Shown: one piece after another, positions 27,624-59,284 of the stretch | Position numbering within the stretch: the first letter of the stretch is position 1 | How the letters are laid out: the number at the start of each line of letters is the position of its first letter | Assembly: GCF_014805685.1 (NCBI RefSeq) | Contig: NC_060892.1 | Span: 12,170,990-12,234,989, forward strand | Length of the DNA: 64,000 bases | Source of the DNA: Silurus meridionalis | Lineage: Eukaryota > Chordata > Actinopteri > Siluriformes > Siluridae | Direction of reading: 5' to 3' | Position numbers and translations under genes: made by a program | Notes under the pieces: model-generated | What the model was told of the DNA's origin: nothing | The model's input: the letters and a program-made list of their open reading frames with translations, nothing else | Database searches by the model: none

Positions 27624-28985
27624 CTATACAAGAGACTCAAAAACAGGAGCAATATCTGAATCCTGGCTGTGCATTGAGCTGAGTCCAGTGTCTGAATCGT
27701 CATCGTTAGTGCTACATGCTTTAGCAGCAAGTCCTCTGGCCTGCTCCACCCATGCTCCATGTCTACTTGATGTGTCTTCATCCAGTCTATCAGTGCCCTT
27801 CAGCACGACACACCTTGCCTCCTCCTCTTCATCTTCCTCCTCCACTTCTTCCTCTAAATCAAGTGAGTCTACTTTTTCAAGCAAATCCCTCAACTCTTTG
27901 TCTCTTGCCCTCCAGATCTCCTGGACTAAGTTTAGGTCACTTCCAACGGTCTCTAAATCCGTGTTGAGCCTTAGGCCGATGTACAGGCTCGTGTCCAGTT
28001 GAGTTCTAATTCGCTCCTCCTCCAAGAGCAGATCGTCCTCACTGCCTATCTGTGGAGGCATTTCGCTTTCATTTACCTCCCATGTTTGATTTGTAACCTT
28101 AAGCATGCTGTTATGTTCGAAATCCTTATTAGCCAACTCCTCCTGCCTCCGCTTCATCCACCTCTTGTTCAACTCCTCTTGAATATCACTGGTAATGCTG
28201 TCCAGCATAATCTGGCGTTCATTTAGATCCTCCTGCAGCCTGATCACCTCCTCACACATTCTGGCATACTCCTCCATCTGAGCAAGTGTCTGTTCTCCAT
28301 TGATGGTGTGTGTATCCTTGGATGGAGTTCCATCCACCAGGTAGGTCTCCTGGACGTAGTTAGCACCATGAGCCCTTACTCTGTCCAGATGTACTTTGGC
28401 CTCGTAGAGCTCGATCTCGTGGTCCAGCTCTTGGATACGCTCCACTTGCTGTCGAATGGTATGATCCTGCGAGACCACCATATGCACGAGGGTCTCCATT
28501 CTCTCCGCGTCCTTGCACTGCGCTTGCGCGCGCCTCTTATTGATGCGCTCCAGCTTCCGAAAAGCTTTCCGAACCACGCGCCGTTGCTTCTCAGGAGACA
28601 GGGCCATGGTGGCTTGGCGCACGGTGCCCTCGCGCGCGCACGGGTTTTGTCGGCTCGGCACGAGACGCGCCTCAGCGCTTCGTGGCACGCTGCTGGCAAG
28701 CGACGCGTCCTGCTTGACGAGCACGAAGCGCACGTTCTCCTGCTCCTCACCCCATGCATTCCACAAGCGTAGGATTTTGGTCTTATTGGGCAAAACTCGC
28801 TCGAATCCGCGCCACTTCTCCACAATGCAGTAAGCGCGCGCAGACGCGGACGCGCGCCCGTGCAAGTTCGGTTCCTCCAGCAGGACTTTAATAACATCTG
28901 CGCACGTGGTGCGCTTCGACAAACCCGACACGAGCTTCTCCTCCCTACAAACCCACACGGAAATTTTGCTTTCTTCAGCCTCCAT
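27624..28985 (-). CDS. rassf10: Ras association domain family member 10 (RASSF10-like), complete single-exon gene
   Basis: A 453-residue intronless reading frame. The N-terminus (SKISVWVCREEKLVSGLS) matches the RASSF9/RASSF10 group. Residues about 6-95 form the RAS-association ubiquitin-like fold, including the conserved CIVEKWRGFERVLPNKTK and a tail ending in VRFVLVKQ. Residues about 130-200 and 235-290 are charged, heptad-like and probably coiled coil. A further helix (about 310-375) leads into an acidic run of Glu/Asp near residue 385 and a Ser/Asp-rich C-terminus. N-terminal RASSFs lack the SARAH domain, and none is seen. The start is chosen because it opens directly onto the RA domain and lies in a good context (cagagATGG). 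The gene is co-oriented with tead1, as in human. Its 5' half is CpG-rich. A candidate polyadenylation signal (TTTATT on the plus strand) lies at 27215-27220. Known role, from the family: a growth-restraining, spindle-associated protein whose promoter is methylated in tumours. RASSF9 is the main alternative, but synteny favours RASSF10. Confidence 0.93.
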   Translation of the reverse strand: MEAEESKISVWVCREEKLVSGLSKRTTCADVIKVLLEEPNLHGRASASARAYCIVEKWRGFERVLPNKTKILRLWNAWGEEQENVRFVLVKQDASLASSVPRSAEARLVPSRQNPCAREGTVRQATMALSPEKQRRVVRKAFRKLERINKRRAQAQCKDAERMETLVHMVVSQDHTIRQQVERIQELDHEIELYEAKVHLDRVRAHGANYVQETYLVDGTPSKDTHTINGEQTLAQMEEYARMCEEVIRLQEDLNERQIMLDSITSDIQEELNKRWMKRRQEELANKDFEHNSMLKVTNQTWEVNESEMPPQIGSEDDLLLEEERIRTQLDTSLYIGLRLNTDLETVGSDLNLVQEIWRARDKELRDLLEKVDSLDLEEEVEEEDEEEEARCVVLKGTDRLDEDTSSRHGAWVEQARGLAAKACSTNDDDSDTGLSSMHSQDSDIAPVFESLV

Positions 28986-29290
28986 CTCTGATGCTCGAGC
29001 TCATCAGAAGTTTGGTGCGCTGCACAAAGACAAATCTCGGTATCCTCACAACAGGTGCCAATCACTAATAGAATGAACACTCAGCAGGAATCCTGCGAGG
29101 AAACTCTTGCAAAGGCAAAATGTTTCAGAAACCAAACAATCAGCATAAAGCGCCCATGAGCTCGCCGTGACTGAGCGCGCGCCCAACTCACACCGCGGCT
29201 CCTGGTCGCGAGCTCACAACGCCAGCACACGTTGACAGCACACCAAATAAGCAATAAGTCACGCCCAGTCGGGGAACTAGCGCGCACTTG
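28490..29290 (-). promoter_or_regulatory. CpG-rich 5' end and probable promoter of rassf10
   Basis: From the middle of the rassf10 coding region to about 300 bp upstream of its start codon, CG dinucleotides and GCGCGC-type runs are dense, unlike the AT-rich surroundings. This is the expected form of a vertebrate CpG-island promoter. No convincing TATA box is seen. The 5' untranslated region probably lies between 28986 and about 29290. The exact transcription start cannot be read from the sequence. Confidence 0.6.
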
Positions 29291-29294
29291 ATCT

Positions 29295-29560
29295 GTACTT
29301 AAAGGAAATACAGATGGTCCCCAAGGTACGATGGATCGACTTACACTTTTTCGATCTTACGATGACGAGAGCGATACAATAAAAAAAATAATAAAAAAAA
29401 ATAAAAAGCAAAAAATAAAAGGCAGCAGTGTACGATGTAGGTTAGGCTGGTCGCGCAGCTGGGATGATCTCTGACCCTGTGAGATGCCCCACTCTCATAA
29501 AGATCTCCATCATAAAGATCTCCATCATAACTGTACATATACTGTATTTACTACCCACAT
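29295..29560. repeat. Possible degenerate dispersed repeat and a short tandem duplication
   Basis: GGTCCCCAAGGTACGATGG followed by TCGACTTACACTTTTTCGAT resembles a repeat with CGACTTACGATGG-type motifs seen in several vertebrates. ATAAAGATCTCCATC is repeated in tandem at about 29496-29528. No coding potential. Confidence 0.35.
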
Positions 29561-29687
29561 AGAACATTTTATTTATGACTCCCAACATAATACAATAACA
29601 ATGAATACAAATAATACAGGAAATACTATACAACACATAATACAGTAACAGTTAATTCAGCACATAATAAAGTAAAAATTACGTTTA

Positions 29688-29935
29688 CATTTGTGGCATT
29701 TAGTAGATGCCCTTATGCAGAGCGACGTACAAAAGTGCTTTGAGTCTCTAGCAATAAATAAATCTACACTGGTACACTAGATTACAAACTTAAGATAAAT
29801 CATCCTATAACTCTGTTGAATTGTTTCTTTTTTTATATATTATTTTTTTAAGTGTTTCAGGAAGAGGAAGGTCTTCAACAGTCGCTTGAAGATAGACAGG
29901 AACTCTGCTGTTCAGACAACTAGGGGATGTTCAAT
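29688..29935 (+). repeat. Dispersed fish repeat (GGCATTTAGTAGATGCCC family)
   Basis: GGCATTTAGTAGATGCCCTT, ATGCAGAGCGACGTACAAAA, then a later AGTGTTTCAGGAAGAGGAAG and AACTCTGCTGTTCAGACA, are the landmarks of a widespread teleost interspersed repeat. A related fragment is at 32255-32350. Confidence 0.6.
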
Positions 29936-30175
29936 CCACCAGTTTTTATAGGCTACAGTTTACTTTGATCAGGTTCAGTGTTTTATCATATCATCTTTCC
30001 TAGAAAATGTATTAAAAGAAATCTGCCCCAAATGCACATTAAGAAAATATATCCCAAAAGTATTTATTTTAATAAAGTTAGAAAACAATGTTAATAAGAA
30101 CAATAAAAACCTCCACATTAAAAAGCCCTTCTACTGCAGCAATGGTGAATTATCAATTTAGAGTGGTCGAAAGGT

Positions 30176-30228
<53 letters not shown>
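30176..30228. repeat. (GT)n microsatellite
   Basis: A pure GT tract of about 50 bp just upstream of the retrotransposon-type tail. Confidence 0.95.
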
Positions 30229-30289
30229 GTTGTTTTGCACAAATTTCTGTAAAAAAATTAAGTGTCTACATATACAGTATTCACTATTA

Positions 30290-30522
30290 TATAAACATTT
30301 TGCACAAAACCTCTGTATTGGTCAGTGCTGCAGTGTCTCACTGTCATGTTGTTTTTGCACTAAATGTCACACACATGCACTTTATTTAGTGTCCTATAGT
30401 TCGGTGTTTTGTGTTACTATTTGTTAATGTATGTTGTCTTGTGAAGCAGCTTGTTTGTTTTGTTTCACTGTGTACTCTACTTTATGGTGGAATAACAATA
30501 AAAAGATACTTGACTTTCAGGT
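30290..30522 (+). repeat. 3' tail of a non-LTR retrotransposon-type repeat
   Basis: TGCACTTTATTTAGTGTCC, ATGTTGTCTTGTG and a terminal ACAATAAAAAGATACTTGAC are shared in order with the copy at 17880-18060. Confidence 0.5.
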
Positions 30523-32165
30523 CTTGATTTATTTTCTGTAACAGCATCCCTGACAGCAGTGCTGGGTGCAAGAAATAGAGCAAGTTTATATTATTCATAG
30601 TTTATATGGCTGATGATCGACATAATTTAAGTCTAAATTTAAACTGGAAAAATGTTTACTATTTAAGAAACAAAAATATTGTTAATTGTACATTCGATGA
30701 AGCTTTTAGAGAGTTCTGCACCAGCTTCAGGACAGAGGAGGCTTAGTAACATAAAGAGCTGCATTTGATTATGTATTTAGGAAGCTAGATGGGTGGTTTA
30801 TGGCTGCTGTAGTAAACGTGTATATAGTTCAACATGCATATGTATCACAGGAATAAACCTAAACGTAACAGTTAATTAATTAAAAATATTAAAACAAACT
30901 CTGTAACTGTAGGCAGATTGCTCTATGTTATAATAAAAACACTCCATACATGCATTTATAAAAACCAGTAAACATGAGTATATACTGTAAACCATAACCA
31001 TACATTACACCAGGCCAATGTTTATTTTTAATTCAACTGCAAACCCCAAGTGCATTTTTTTACTTGTCCATCAAATCACTACCAACCTACTGACCTGCTA
31101 CAAATGAAAGTCAACATTACAGTTTCCATAAGTGTGTAAATATTTTTAGCAGATGCAAAGACAAATGAGTTTAACATCATTTGCACTGACATTAGCATAG
31201 ATTCAGAAAGCTGTGGACTGTATATAATACTGACGTTTGTCATTTGACAGCACATTCTAGAATCAGCAGTCATACAAACCGACCTCATTCAAAAGTAAGC
31301 ATTCATTTTAATCCCTTGTAAAAGAATTAAAGCAAAGAAAAAGAGCAGTTTCCTTGATATCAGTTTTCCACAAGGGCTAAAATCAAGCACAGGCACTGAA
31401 AAACAGTTGACAGTTTTGTGTTTCACGTGAATAGGACAAGTTTATTTACTATAAGGAATAGAGAAATAAAGTGAGCAGTGTTCCTTTTAGACTGAGTTTT
31501 CATTACACTTTATTTATTCTTACTTTCTGCTCTTTTAAAATTGCAAAAGACCCTTCATATAGTATTGTTGTTCAAGCTCTCCCTCTTGTGGCCGACGTCA
31601 GTATTACTTCTAATATCAGAGTTAAAGTGTATGGTACACTAAAATAAGATTAAGCATTAAGACGCTGGGAGTTTTCCAATAAAAACAAAACAAACAAACA
31701 AACAAATAAATAATAAAGAAAACTTAGATCTAATGGAATGTGTGGATTTCTTAGAATAAACTGATTCTTATGTAGAACTTTATTTAATCATAGAGTAACA
31801 ACGTTATAGACAAAATCTATAAAGCAACACGGTACCGCCATGTTTTAATGGCATGTAAATTATAATAAAAAAATGTGTTGTAAATCTTTGAGCAAAGTGT
31901 GGAAAATGTGAGAGGGATTGAGAGAAAACATTGTTGCCACTAGCATGTGTTTGATTAGCTTGATTATAACTAGCATTTTATTGTATGCTGTTGCATGTAT
32001 ATGGCACCCTATGCCTCATAGGTCATGTTTTAATAAATACATTAATTGTATTATTTACTGTGAACACGTTCTCACACAACAATTAATTTCTCACATCTCA
32101 AAAAACAAACATTCAAGCAATAGCATTTCTCAAAATGATCATAGCATTTAATATGAAATGGTTTT
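30523..32165. other. Intergenic stretch without recognisable gene
   Basis: No gene was recognised. A short (AAAC)n/(AAAT)n tract is at 31684-31712. Confidence 0.5.
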
Positions 32166-32177
32166 CTTGATACTGGG

Positions 32178-32784
32178 GATCCACTATATGACCCACAATT
32201 TGTGGGCACCTAAACAACACACCAGTAAGTAGGGTTTATTTATGCATGTATTTATTTTAGGCATTTATGGCACTTGACAAATGTATTTATATTACATTTA
32301 TCTCATTTATACAACTAAGCAGTTAAGGGTTAAGGGCAGGGATTTGAACATGGATGCTTCCAAAGACCAGTGTCAGAATTTTATGGAAATGAAATACAAC
32401 TTCTAGGACACAATTTTATAGAATGTGTTTGCATGCTGTAGCATTACAATTTCCTTTCTGTGAAACTCAGAGGCTTTAATCTGTTCCAGCATGACAACAC
32501 CTCTGTGTATAATGAGATCCACTGAAGAACGGTTTGTAGAATTGGTGTAGAACAGTGGTGCAGAATTCGAGAACCCTGACCTCGACCCCACTAAACACCT
32601 TTGTTTAAAATGAATTGGAATACTAACTGCATGCCAGACCTCCTCATGCAACCTCTCTAATGCTCTTGTTCCTACAGGAATGTTCCAAAATCTAGTGGAA
32701 AGTCTTTCCAGAAGAGTGAAGGTTATATAGCCAACAGTAATGAGGGAGATGTAAGATGTCCACAAATATTTGTCCATATAGTGT
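32178..32784 (-). mobile_element. Internally deleted Tc1-like transposon
   Basis: Ends resemble the GTGGACACC/TATAGTGTA-type Tc1 repeat (CCACTATATGACCCACAATT at the left; CACAAATATTTGTCCATATA then GTGTA at the right). Between about 32560 and 32740, Tc1 C-terminal remnants (CTCGACCCCACTAAACACCT; GGAAAGTCTTTCCAGAAGAG) are visible, read from the plus strand in broken frames. A fragment of the 29688-type repeat sits inside, near 32255-32350. Coding orientation is uncertain. Confidence 0.65.
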
Positions 32785-32930
32785 ATCTGTATTTTATTTT
32801 TTGTTGATAAATTATTACTGGTAGATAATAGATTTGGCTTTGTACAGTATATTAATATCAGAATATATCAATAAAATCTAAAAATAGCAATAAAAATAGT
32901 ATCTAGTGTAGTGTGTGTAATTTATATACC

Positions 32931-33013
<83 letters not shown>

Positions 33014-33075
33014 TACATATATATATATACATACATATATACATACATACATATATACACACACAAACACACACA
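32931..33075. repeat. (TA)n microsatellite followed by ACATACATA and CACA repeats
   Basis: About 75 bp of pure TA, then degenerate ACATATATA to CACACAAACACAC. Confidence 0.95.
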
Positions 33076-35340
33076 CAGCAGGTTGTAATAATAATTATAA
33101 TACTACTTATAAATTTACTAGTCCATGTACAGCAGTGGGAACTGTTTACTGTATTGTATGATTGCCTTATATTCAAGGACGCACAGCTGTTTATGCTTAT
33201 TTATTTTATTCAATATGGTATACATACAAAGTATCTAGAAAGCTACAAAATATCTACCACTTTATCAAGAAGGCATCAAAAATGTTACAGAGCAAAGACA
33301 AGACCATATGCAGTAAGGAACACATACACATAGCAGGTTTTCCCCTGACTCCTCTCTCCCTCTCTCAGCTTTGCTCCAGCACGCTTCATCATTAATGATA
33401 TTAAAAGATCTCACGCCTTTGTACCAAGAAAAGCCAGAATATATAATTTTATACAAAGCACCTTTTTACAAAAAAAATCTCTGCACACAAACCCAATAGT
33501 TTTCTTTTTTAAATGATACTATTTTGAACTAGTGAATAGTTCACTTTAAAGCCAACTTCTTAAAAATGGTAACGAACAAAGGAGGTACCAGTACCTACAC
33601 ATAGACAAAAATACAAATCAGGAAACAAAGAGTTAGACTGCTGACGTGCGGTCATCATTCCTCTAGAAAGCGACTGCTCAGTGTCCATTACTATCAAAAT
33701 AAATGTCCTTCTAAAATTCAGCGTACGATCAATCGTATTCAGCTCGCAGGTGAAGTAAAGGCGGGGCAGCTGGGATGGAACAGAAGGTCCGAGGTGCCAG
33801 CAGCAGAGCAGTAACAGCATCACGGCCACACGGGACTTCCAAATATACTGACGTCATCACAAAAAAAAAAAAATTTAAATAAAATAAAATTTGTTGTGTG
33901 CACATAGAACAGTAATACATGAAAAATGTCCATACACAAATCTCACACAACGTGAACCAGAAGAGAGAAATAAAATGGGGAAATGAAATTGAAATAATTT
34001 GCTGTTATTTTCATGTTAAAGTCCACAGTTTACATTAGGCAGTACAACACGGAGAGCAATCAAACGATTAAAACCATATGACAATTAGAAACGAGCGAAA
34101 ACATTGGCGTGAATAGTGTTAAAGGATACCGTTAAGCTGTGCTGAAGGTTTCCAAAGATTTGAACCAATAGCGTGGACATTTTAAAATCCAATTCAATTA
34201 GTGTTCACAAATTCTCCCAAAGTAAAATGTCAGTTATGCATTCTTATAAAAAATAAAAACACCAGTAAACAAAAAAATATCACAAAGGGCTTCCAATTTA
34301 CAGTAACAAGCAATACTTAAGATCAGAATTTTTAAAACATCTGGATTGAAAAAAAAAACAAACAAACCTGCGTCTCAAAATAATTTTACAACAGAATAAT
34401 TAATAATATCTGATTAAAAGTCAATACATTATATTTTCTTTTACTATTTAATCACCGTCCCTTGTCATCTACTATAAACTTTTAGCAAGGCATTGTGGTG
34501 AATATTTGACTTTACATCAATGTATTTGGTTCTGATTATAGTCATGCAAAATAGGATTTGTCTTTTCTAAGATGGAAAAAAACATGAACCAAAGGCACTT
34601 GTATGCTACAGTGCAGGAAACGAGGAGGAGATTCATCGTGCCTCCAGGGATATACATTTTTTGGTCTGTTCTGATAAGAAAGGCATGGCTAGTTTGGTAG
34701 TGTTGTACTAGATTTCTAGGATGTAGTGGTGGTTCGAGCTGACGTGCATGCTAGCCACGCTAGTCTTTTCTCATTTGACCATGAAACGATGATCTTAGTG
34801 TTTGCTCAGCTCATGTGAATATAGACATCCGTTAAGGCACTGTGCTTTGTTACGCTTTGGCAGCTCTGGGACTGGACACTTCCATGGAATGACATGGGAC
34901 GAGAACGTGAAAAGTCTTCCAGCTTAGGAAAGAGCTCACAGTTTTAGTGGCATCTTTTTTTTGTTTGTTTTTTTTAAAGTAACAAAAAACAAAAACAAAT
35001 CTCTCACAGCCGTAGCTAAGGCTCGCTTTTTTTTTAGGAGGCCACAGAGGCTTGGTGTTTGGGATAAAGGCAGCAGAGTATACCGGGATAAGAACGCATT
35101 ATAATGGAACAGGTACGAGATTAAAGGACAAGCTTTGAAAGAATCTTCCCTGATGTCTGTATATAGAATGATTGTGTCTCGTCGAAATCAAGTGAAAGGA
35201 GTAAACGAACATAGGAAAAACGGAACAAAAAAATAAAAATAGGTTCGCTTGATAAGGCATGTCCCAAAAGAATCCAAGTGCTCGGAACATTTTGACAATC
35301 AGCGCGCCTCTGGTGTTATATGTAGTGCTCTCTTGCTGTT
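33076..35340. other. Stretch 3' of tead1; may include distal 3' UTR; no other gene seen
   Basis: Non-coding on both strands. It may contain the end of a long tead1 3' UTR, but nothing in the sequence marks the end securely. Confidence 0.4.
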
Positions 35341-36114
35341 AGGGTGCTTTCACACATGCAGTGTTTAATCCATTTAAATCGAAACCTGGTGCGTTTTTGC
35401 TCTCGGTGCGGTTCTTTAAGCCGGAGAGAACACTGGTGTAATCTGGTGTGGAAAAAAGAAAGTCATCTGAGCTTGGTGGTCTCGGTCTGCTTCGAAGTGA
35501 ACTCTAGTGTCGTTTGATTTTAGTAAGTGAATGAGTAAATAAAATGCAAATTTTGTTTATGCGTTTCGTTATTTTGGCTACGTTCAGTTTGCATTGCATA
35601 ATTCGGATGTTTTTGCACACATATTGTAGACTTAAGCTATTGATTCACTACTTCACTTTTAAATGATGCTTCCTGTTTTGTTTAAATAAATTCTACATGT
35701 GAGAATTAAATATTTAATTTTGTCAACTGTTGCTGTTCTACAATGTTAACTATATGTACATGGATTTTGTGAATAAACAAGTACATTTCATTTTTAATCT
35801 CTAAACAGATACACATTCAAGATATCAGTGGTCTGAATTGGAAAATATATTTTTTTGTCCTGTAGTAATAAATAAATAAATAATAATAATTCAGATTGTT
35901 TCCCTTCGAGTTCTACACATTTCTACAAAACTTGTTGAAACTTTTTTTTTCTGTCCAATGAATGAAAAATATATTTCCACCAATACATTTTAAGCCCTTT
36001 GTCTGATTCGTTTAATTATGCGAACATGAAACTGATTAGGAAAACCAAATAAATGTATTACATTTGCTCCAATTCGGATTCGAACAAACGGAGTAATGCG
36101 TGTGAAAGCACCCT
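35341..36114. mobile_element. Non-autonomous DNA transposon (MITE), hAT-like inverted repeats
   Basis: AGGGTGCTTTCACACATGCA at 35341 is inverted at the right end (GCGTGTGAAAGCACCCT, 36098-36114). The interior is AT-rich with no transposase. The flanking 8-mers (TTGCTGTT and TAGTGATT) match only partly, so a target-site duplication is not clear. It lies downstream of the tead1 stop codon, possibly within its 3' UTR. Confidence 0.8.
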
Positions 36115-36568
36115 TAGTGATTACCACAAACATTTGCAGAAACTATTTGCTGTATAGTAGATAAAGTACAGGTTATTTTTTTTTATTGCAGGTGAGACGT
36201 GATATTTTTTCGAGGGCTTGGACTTTTAAATTCCCTGAATGCTACAGATGCCGAAATTCCGTAACTGTATTATTTGTTATTATTATTTTGATGACCTCAA
36301 CAGTTATTCCTCTATAATAAACCAAATGTTCCAAACTGAAATACTTTTTTTAATCTTTGGAAAGACTACAGGTATGTGGGTATATACATTTATACACAGA
36401 CACGTACACATTCATAGACGGTATTATTTATGAACCTAAAGTCTAAATCTGCTTTTAATGTGTACATTATATAATAGGATTAAAACCTAAAAACGTCTTT
36501 CTCGGCCAGATTTCAACTAATTCGAGCCAAACTCGAAGTCTACCGATACTGCCGCTTTGTGTACGTGT

Positions 36569-36641
<73 letters not shown>
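36569..36641. repeat. (CA)n microsatellite, about 290 bp past the tead1 stop codon
   Basis: About 70 bp of pure CA on the plus strand. It would be (UG)n in a tead1 3' UTR transcript. Confidence 0.95.
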
Positions 36642-36643
<2 letters not shown>

Positions 36644-36929
36644 AAACCTACTAAGAAAAGTTGATTAGGCTTCCTTTAAAATGCTTCTTTCCTGTATCAA
36701 AACATAATACAACTGTACCGTGATTCACAGCTGCAGTCAAAACATCGAACACATATACATTAATAAAGACTGAAAACAACCAAAAATATAATAACAATAA
36801 GCATCACCCGGATGAGAGCTCGAATCGCTGCAGGTGAGTGTTGAACTAGAGGCACTGCCACTTTTTCTTTCTTTCTTTTTTTATTGAGGTTAAGAGTCTA
36901 TAGGACAGATCTGCTGGCTGGCACGAGCT

Positions 36930-56836
<19,907 letters not shown>

Positions 56837-57059
56837 CTGAAAGTGAAACAAAGTGAGATGATGACATATTTGCACAGACAGTCTTCACATATTCATGATC
56901 GGATTCCTGTCTCTCTATTCAGCCTCGCTATGTATATTCTTCATTATGGTCGGCGCACGGGGGCTGTTTTCTGTCCCCCGAGCAAACAAACAAGTGTCAT
57001 TTAAATGCAAACGCACGCCACACATGGTATTAGCATGAAAAAAGCCGTGTGACTCTATA

Positions 57060-57385
57060 GCCTTTCAAATTAATCTAATTTAAGGCCAATTTCTTCAAAG
57101 CCTCACGTCGTGAAAGGAAACAGATCCCGACATTCATACTGTTACAGCCCGTAATGGCAAAGGAAATATGTCCATTTAACGCTGTTCTGTTCTCGCTAAA
57201 TTATAATTAAAGCATGGCTTTGTAGTGATTTCCAATTAATGGCAGCTCCAAACATTCTTCTGCCCTTGGCTCACCCCTAATTGCCCATGCGAGGCACAAT
57301 GACCCCTGCTTAGCCTTTTCATATGTTAATAACATGCCGCCACCTCAAAACTATTACGCAAATTATAGGTGCGGAGCCACTCTAA
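57060..57385. promoter_or_regulatory. Candidate conserved non-coding enhancer in tead1 intron
   Basis: About 320 bp with no repeats and dense homeodomain-type sites (TAATCTAATTTAA, TTATAATTAAAGC, CCAATTAATGGC, CTAATTGCCC, TCTAATTACG). This texture is typical of developmental conserved elements in transcription-factor loci. Confidence 0.4.
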
Positions 57386-57804
57386 TTACGTGTCCAACTG
57401 TATCCAATGGTTGCCATAGAACTGTTGTTTTCAATTTGTAAATCTGGCCCTGTGTAAGATAACCAGCTTTTATAAACAAGCACAATGTGAAATTCAAGTT
57501 TTCAGCATAAAAATATTACGCTATTTTTGAGCCTGTGCATCTGCAGGTTTCTAAACATGAATCAACTCGGCTCTGTAGCAGATTCTCTTGTATAGCTAAT
57601 AGCATGCATTCATGAAAACTATTTAGCTGAAGGTAGATCATCTGCCCAGAGAGAGAGAGCAAGAGATGGAACTTTGTCATTACATAGTACAGGTACACAG
57701 AAACAAAATGCAGTTTAGCATCTACCAGAAGTGCAAATAGTATCAATTGTGCAAATTGACAAGTGCAGATAAATATGTAGTATACGGACCGAATGTAATA
57801 TAAA

Positions 57805-58974
57805 CACTATATTGCCAAATGTATTTGCTTGACTGCCTTCACATGCAAATGCACTTGAGTAACATTCGATTCTCAATCCATAGGGTTGAATATGATGTTG
57901 GCCCTTTGCAGCTGTAACAGCTTCAACTCTTCTGGGAAGGCTTTCCACAAGGTTCAGGAGTGTGTTAATGGGAGTTTTTGACTATTCTTCAGATCAGACA
58001 CTGATGTTGGACGAGAAGACCCAATCGCAGTCTCTGCTCTATTTCATCGCAAAGGTGTTCTAATGGGTTGAGGTCAGAACTCCGTGCAGGCCAGTCAAGT
58101 TCTTCCACACCAAAGTTACTCATCCCTGTCTTTATAGACCTTGCTTTGTGCACTGGTGCGCATCAAGTTAGAACAGGCATGAGTCATCCACAAACTGTTC
58201 CCACAAAGTTGGGAGCATTAAATTGTCCAAAATGTCTCGGTATGATGAAGCATTAAGAGTTTCTTTCACTGGAACTAAGGGGCCGAGGCCAACTCCTGAA
58301 ACACAACCCCGCATTATAATCCCCCTCCACCAAACTGTACACTCGGCACAATGCAGTCAGACAGTCCAGTGGCGGCATGCTTTACACCACTGCATTCAAT
58401 GCATTGCATTGCTCTCGGTGATGTAAGGCTTGCAAACCCATTCCATGAAGCTCTCTATGCACTGTTCTTGAGCTAATCTCAAGGCCACATGAAGCTGAGG
58501 TCTGTAGCTATTGACTAAGTTGGCGACCTCTGTGCACTATGCGTCTCAGCATCCACTGACCCGCGCAGTGGATTTACGTGGCCTACCACTTCATGGCTGA
58601 GTTGCTGTCATTCCCAATCGCTTCCAGTTTGTTATAACACTGACAGTTGACTGTGGAATATTAGTGGAGAGGAAATTTCACGACTGGACTTATTGCACAG
58701 GTGGCATCCCATCACGGTACCATGCTGGAATTCACTAACCTCCAAAAAGCGACCCATTCCCATGGGTAAATTTCCCAGTGGGATTAATAAAGTATCTCTC
58801 TCTATCTCTATCTCTCTCTCTTTCACAAATGTTTGTAGAAGCGGTCTGCATGCCTAGGTGCATTCCATTGCAATAAGCATTGATTTTATACACATGTAAC
58901 CATGGAAGTGATTGGAACACCTGAATTCAATGATTTGGATAGGTGAGTGAATACTTTTGGCAATATAGTTAGTG
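57805..58974 (-). mobile_element. Full-span but decayed Tc1-like transposon (tead1 intron)
   Basis: Both ends are present and inverted (ACACTATATTGCCAAATGTA at left; ACTTTTGGCAATATAG at right), 1.17 kb apart, the normal Tc1 length. Minus-strand transposase pieces are in order: N-terminal SEFQHGTVMGCHLCNKSSRE (58632-58760) through C-terminal ESLPRRVEAV (about 57920-57948). Several stops and indels make it inactive. A foreign LINE tail sits inside its N-terminal part at about 58756-58820. Confidence 0.9.
58756..58822 (+). repeat. 5'-truncated LINE tail with (TCTA/TCTC)n inserted in the Tc1 element
   Basis: GGGTAAATTTCCCAGTGGGA followed by TTAATAAAGTATCTCTCTCT resembles the 3' end common to fish non-LTR elements. 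It separates two parts of the Tc1 sequence that should be contiguous (CCCATTC | CTTTCACAAATG). Confidence 0.65.
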
Positions 58975-59234
58975 TACATGTAAACATATGTACAGTAAAT
59001 AAATATTAGTGCCAGTGATGCGTTGGGCGGTTTTGACCACCATTTATTTACGTTCACACACAGTGGAGCCTCCATACCATACAGTGATGAAGTTGGTCAG
59101 GATGCTAATATCTGCCCAGAGATATTAGAGCCACAAAAAAAAAAGTAAGGACTGATGTGTAATAAGTACTGTATGTAGACTTCAGTGCAGGAGATGCTGC
59201 TGGCTGTGGCAATGATAGGGTGTGTGAAATGAGG

Positions 59235-59236
<2 letters not shown>

Positions 59237-59281
<45 letters not shown>
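59237..59281. repeat. (CA)n microsatellite
   Basis: A pure CA tract of about 45 bp. Confidence 0.95.

Positions 59282-59284
<3 letters not shown>

Noticed and set aside
28376..29080. 234-residue minus-strand frame rich in Arg and Cys overlapping rassf10
   Set aside because: It is a shadow frame of the CpG-rich rassf10 coding region. The rassf10 frame has the RA domain and this one has no family resemblance.
32878..33333. Tyr-Ile repeat proteins across (TA)n here and at 39388-39680
   Set aside because: Translation artefacts of TA repeats.
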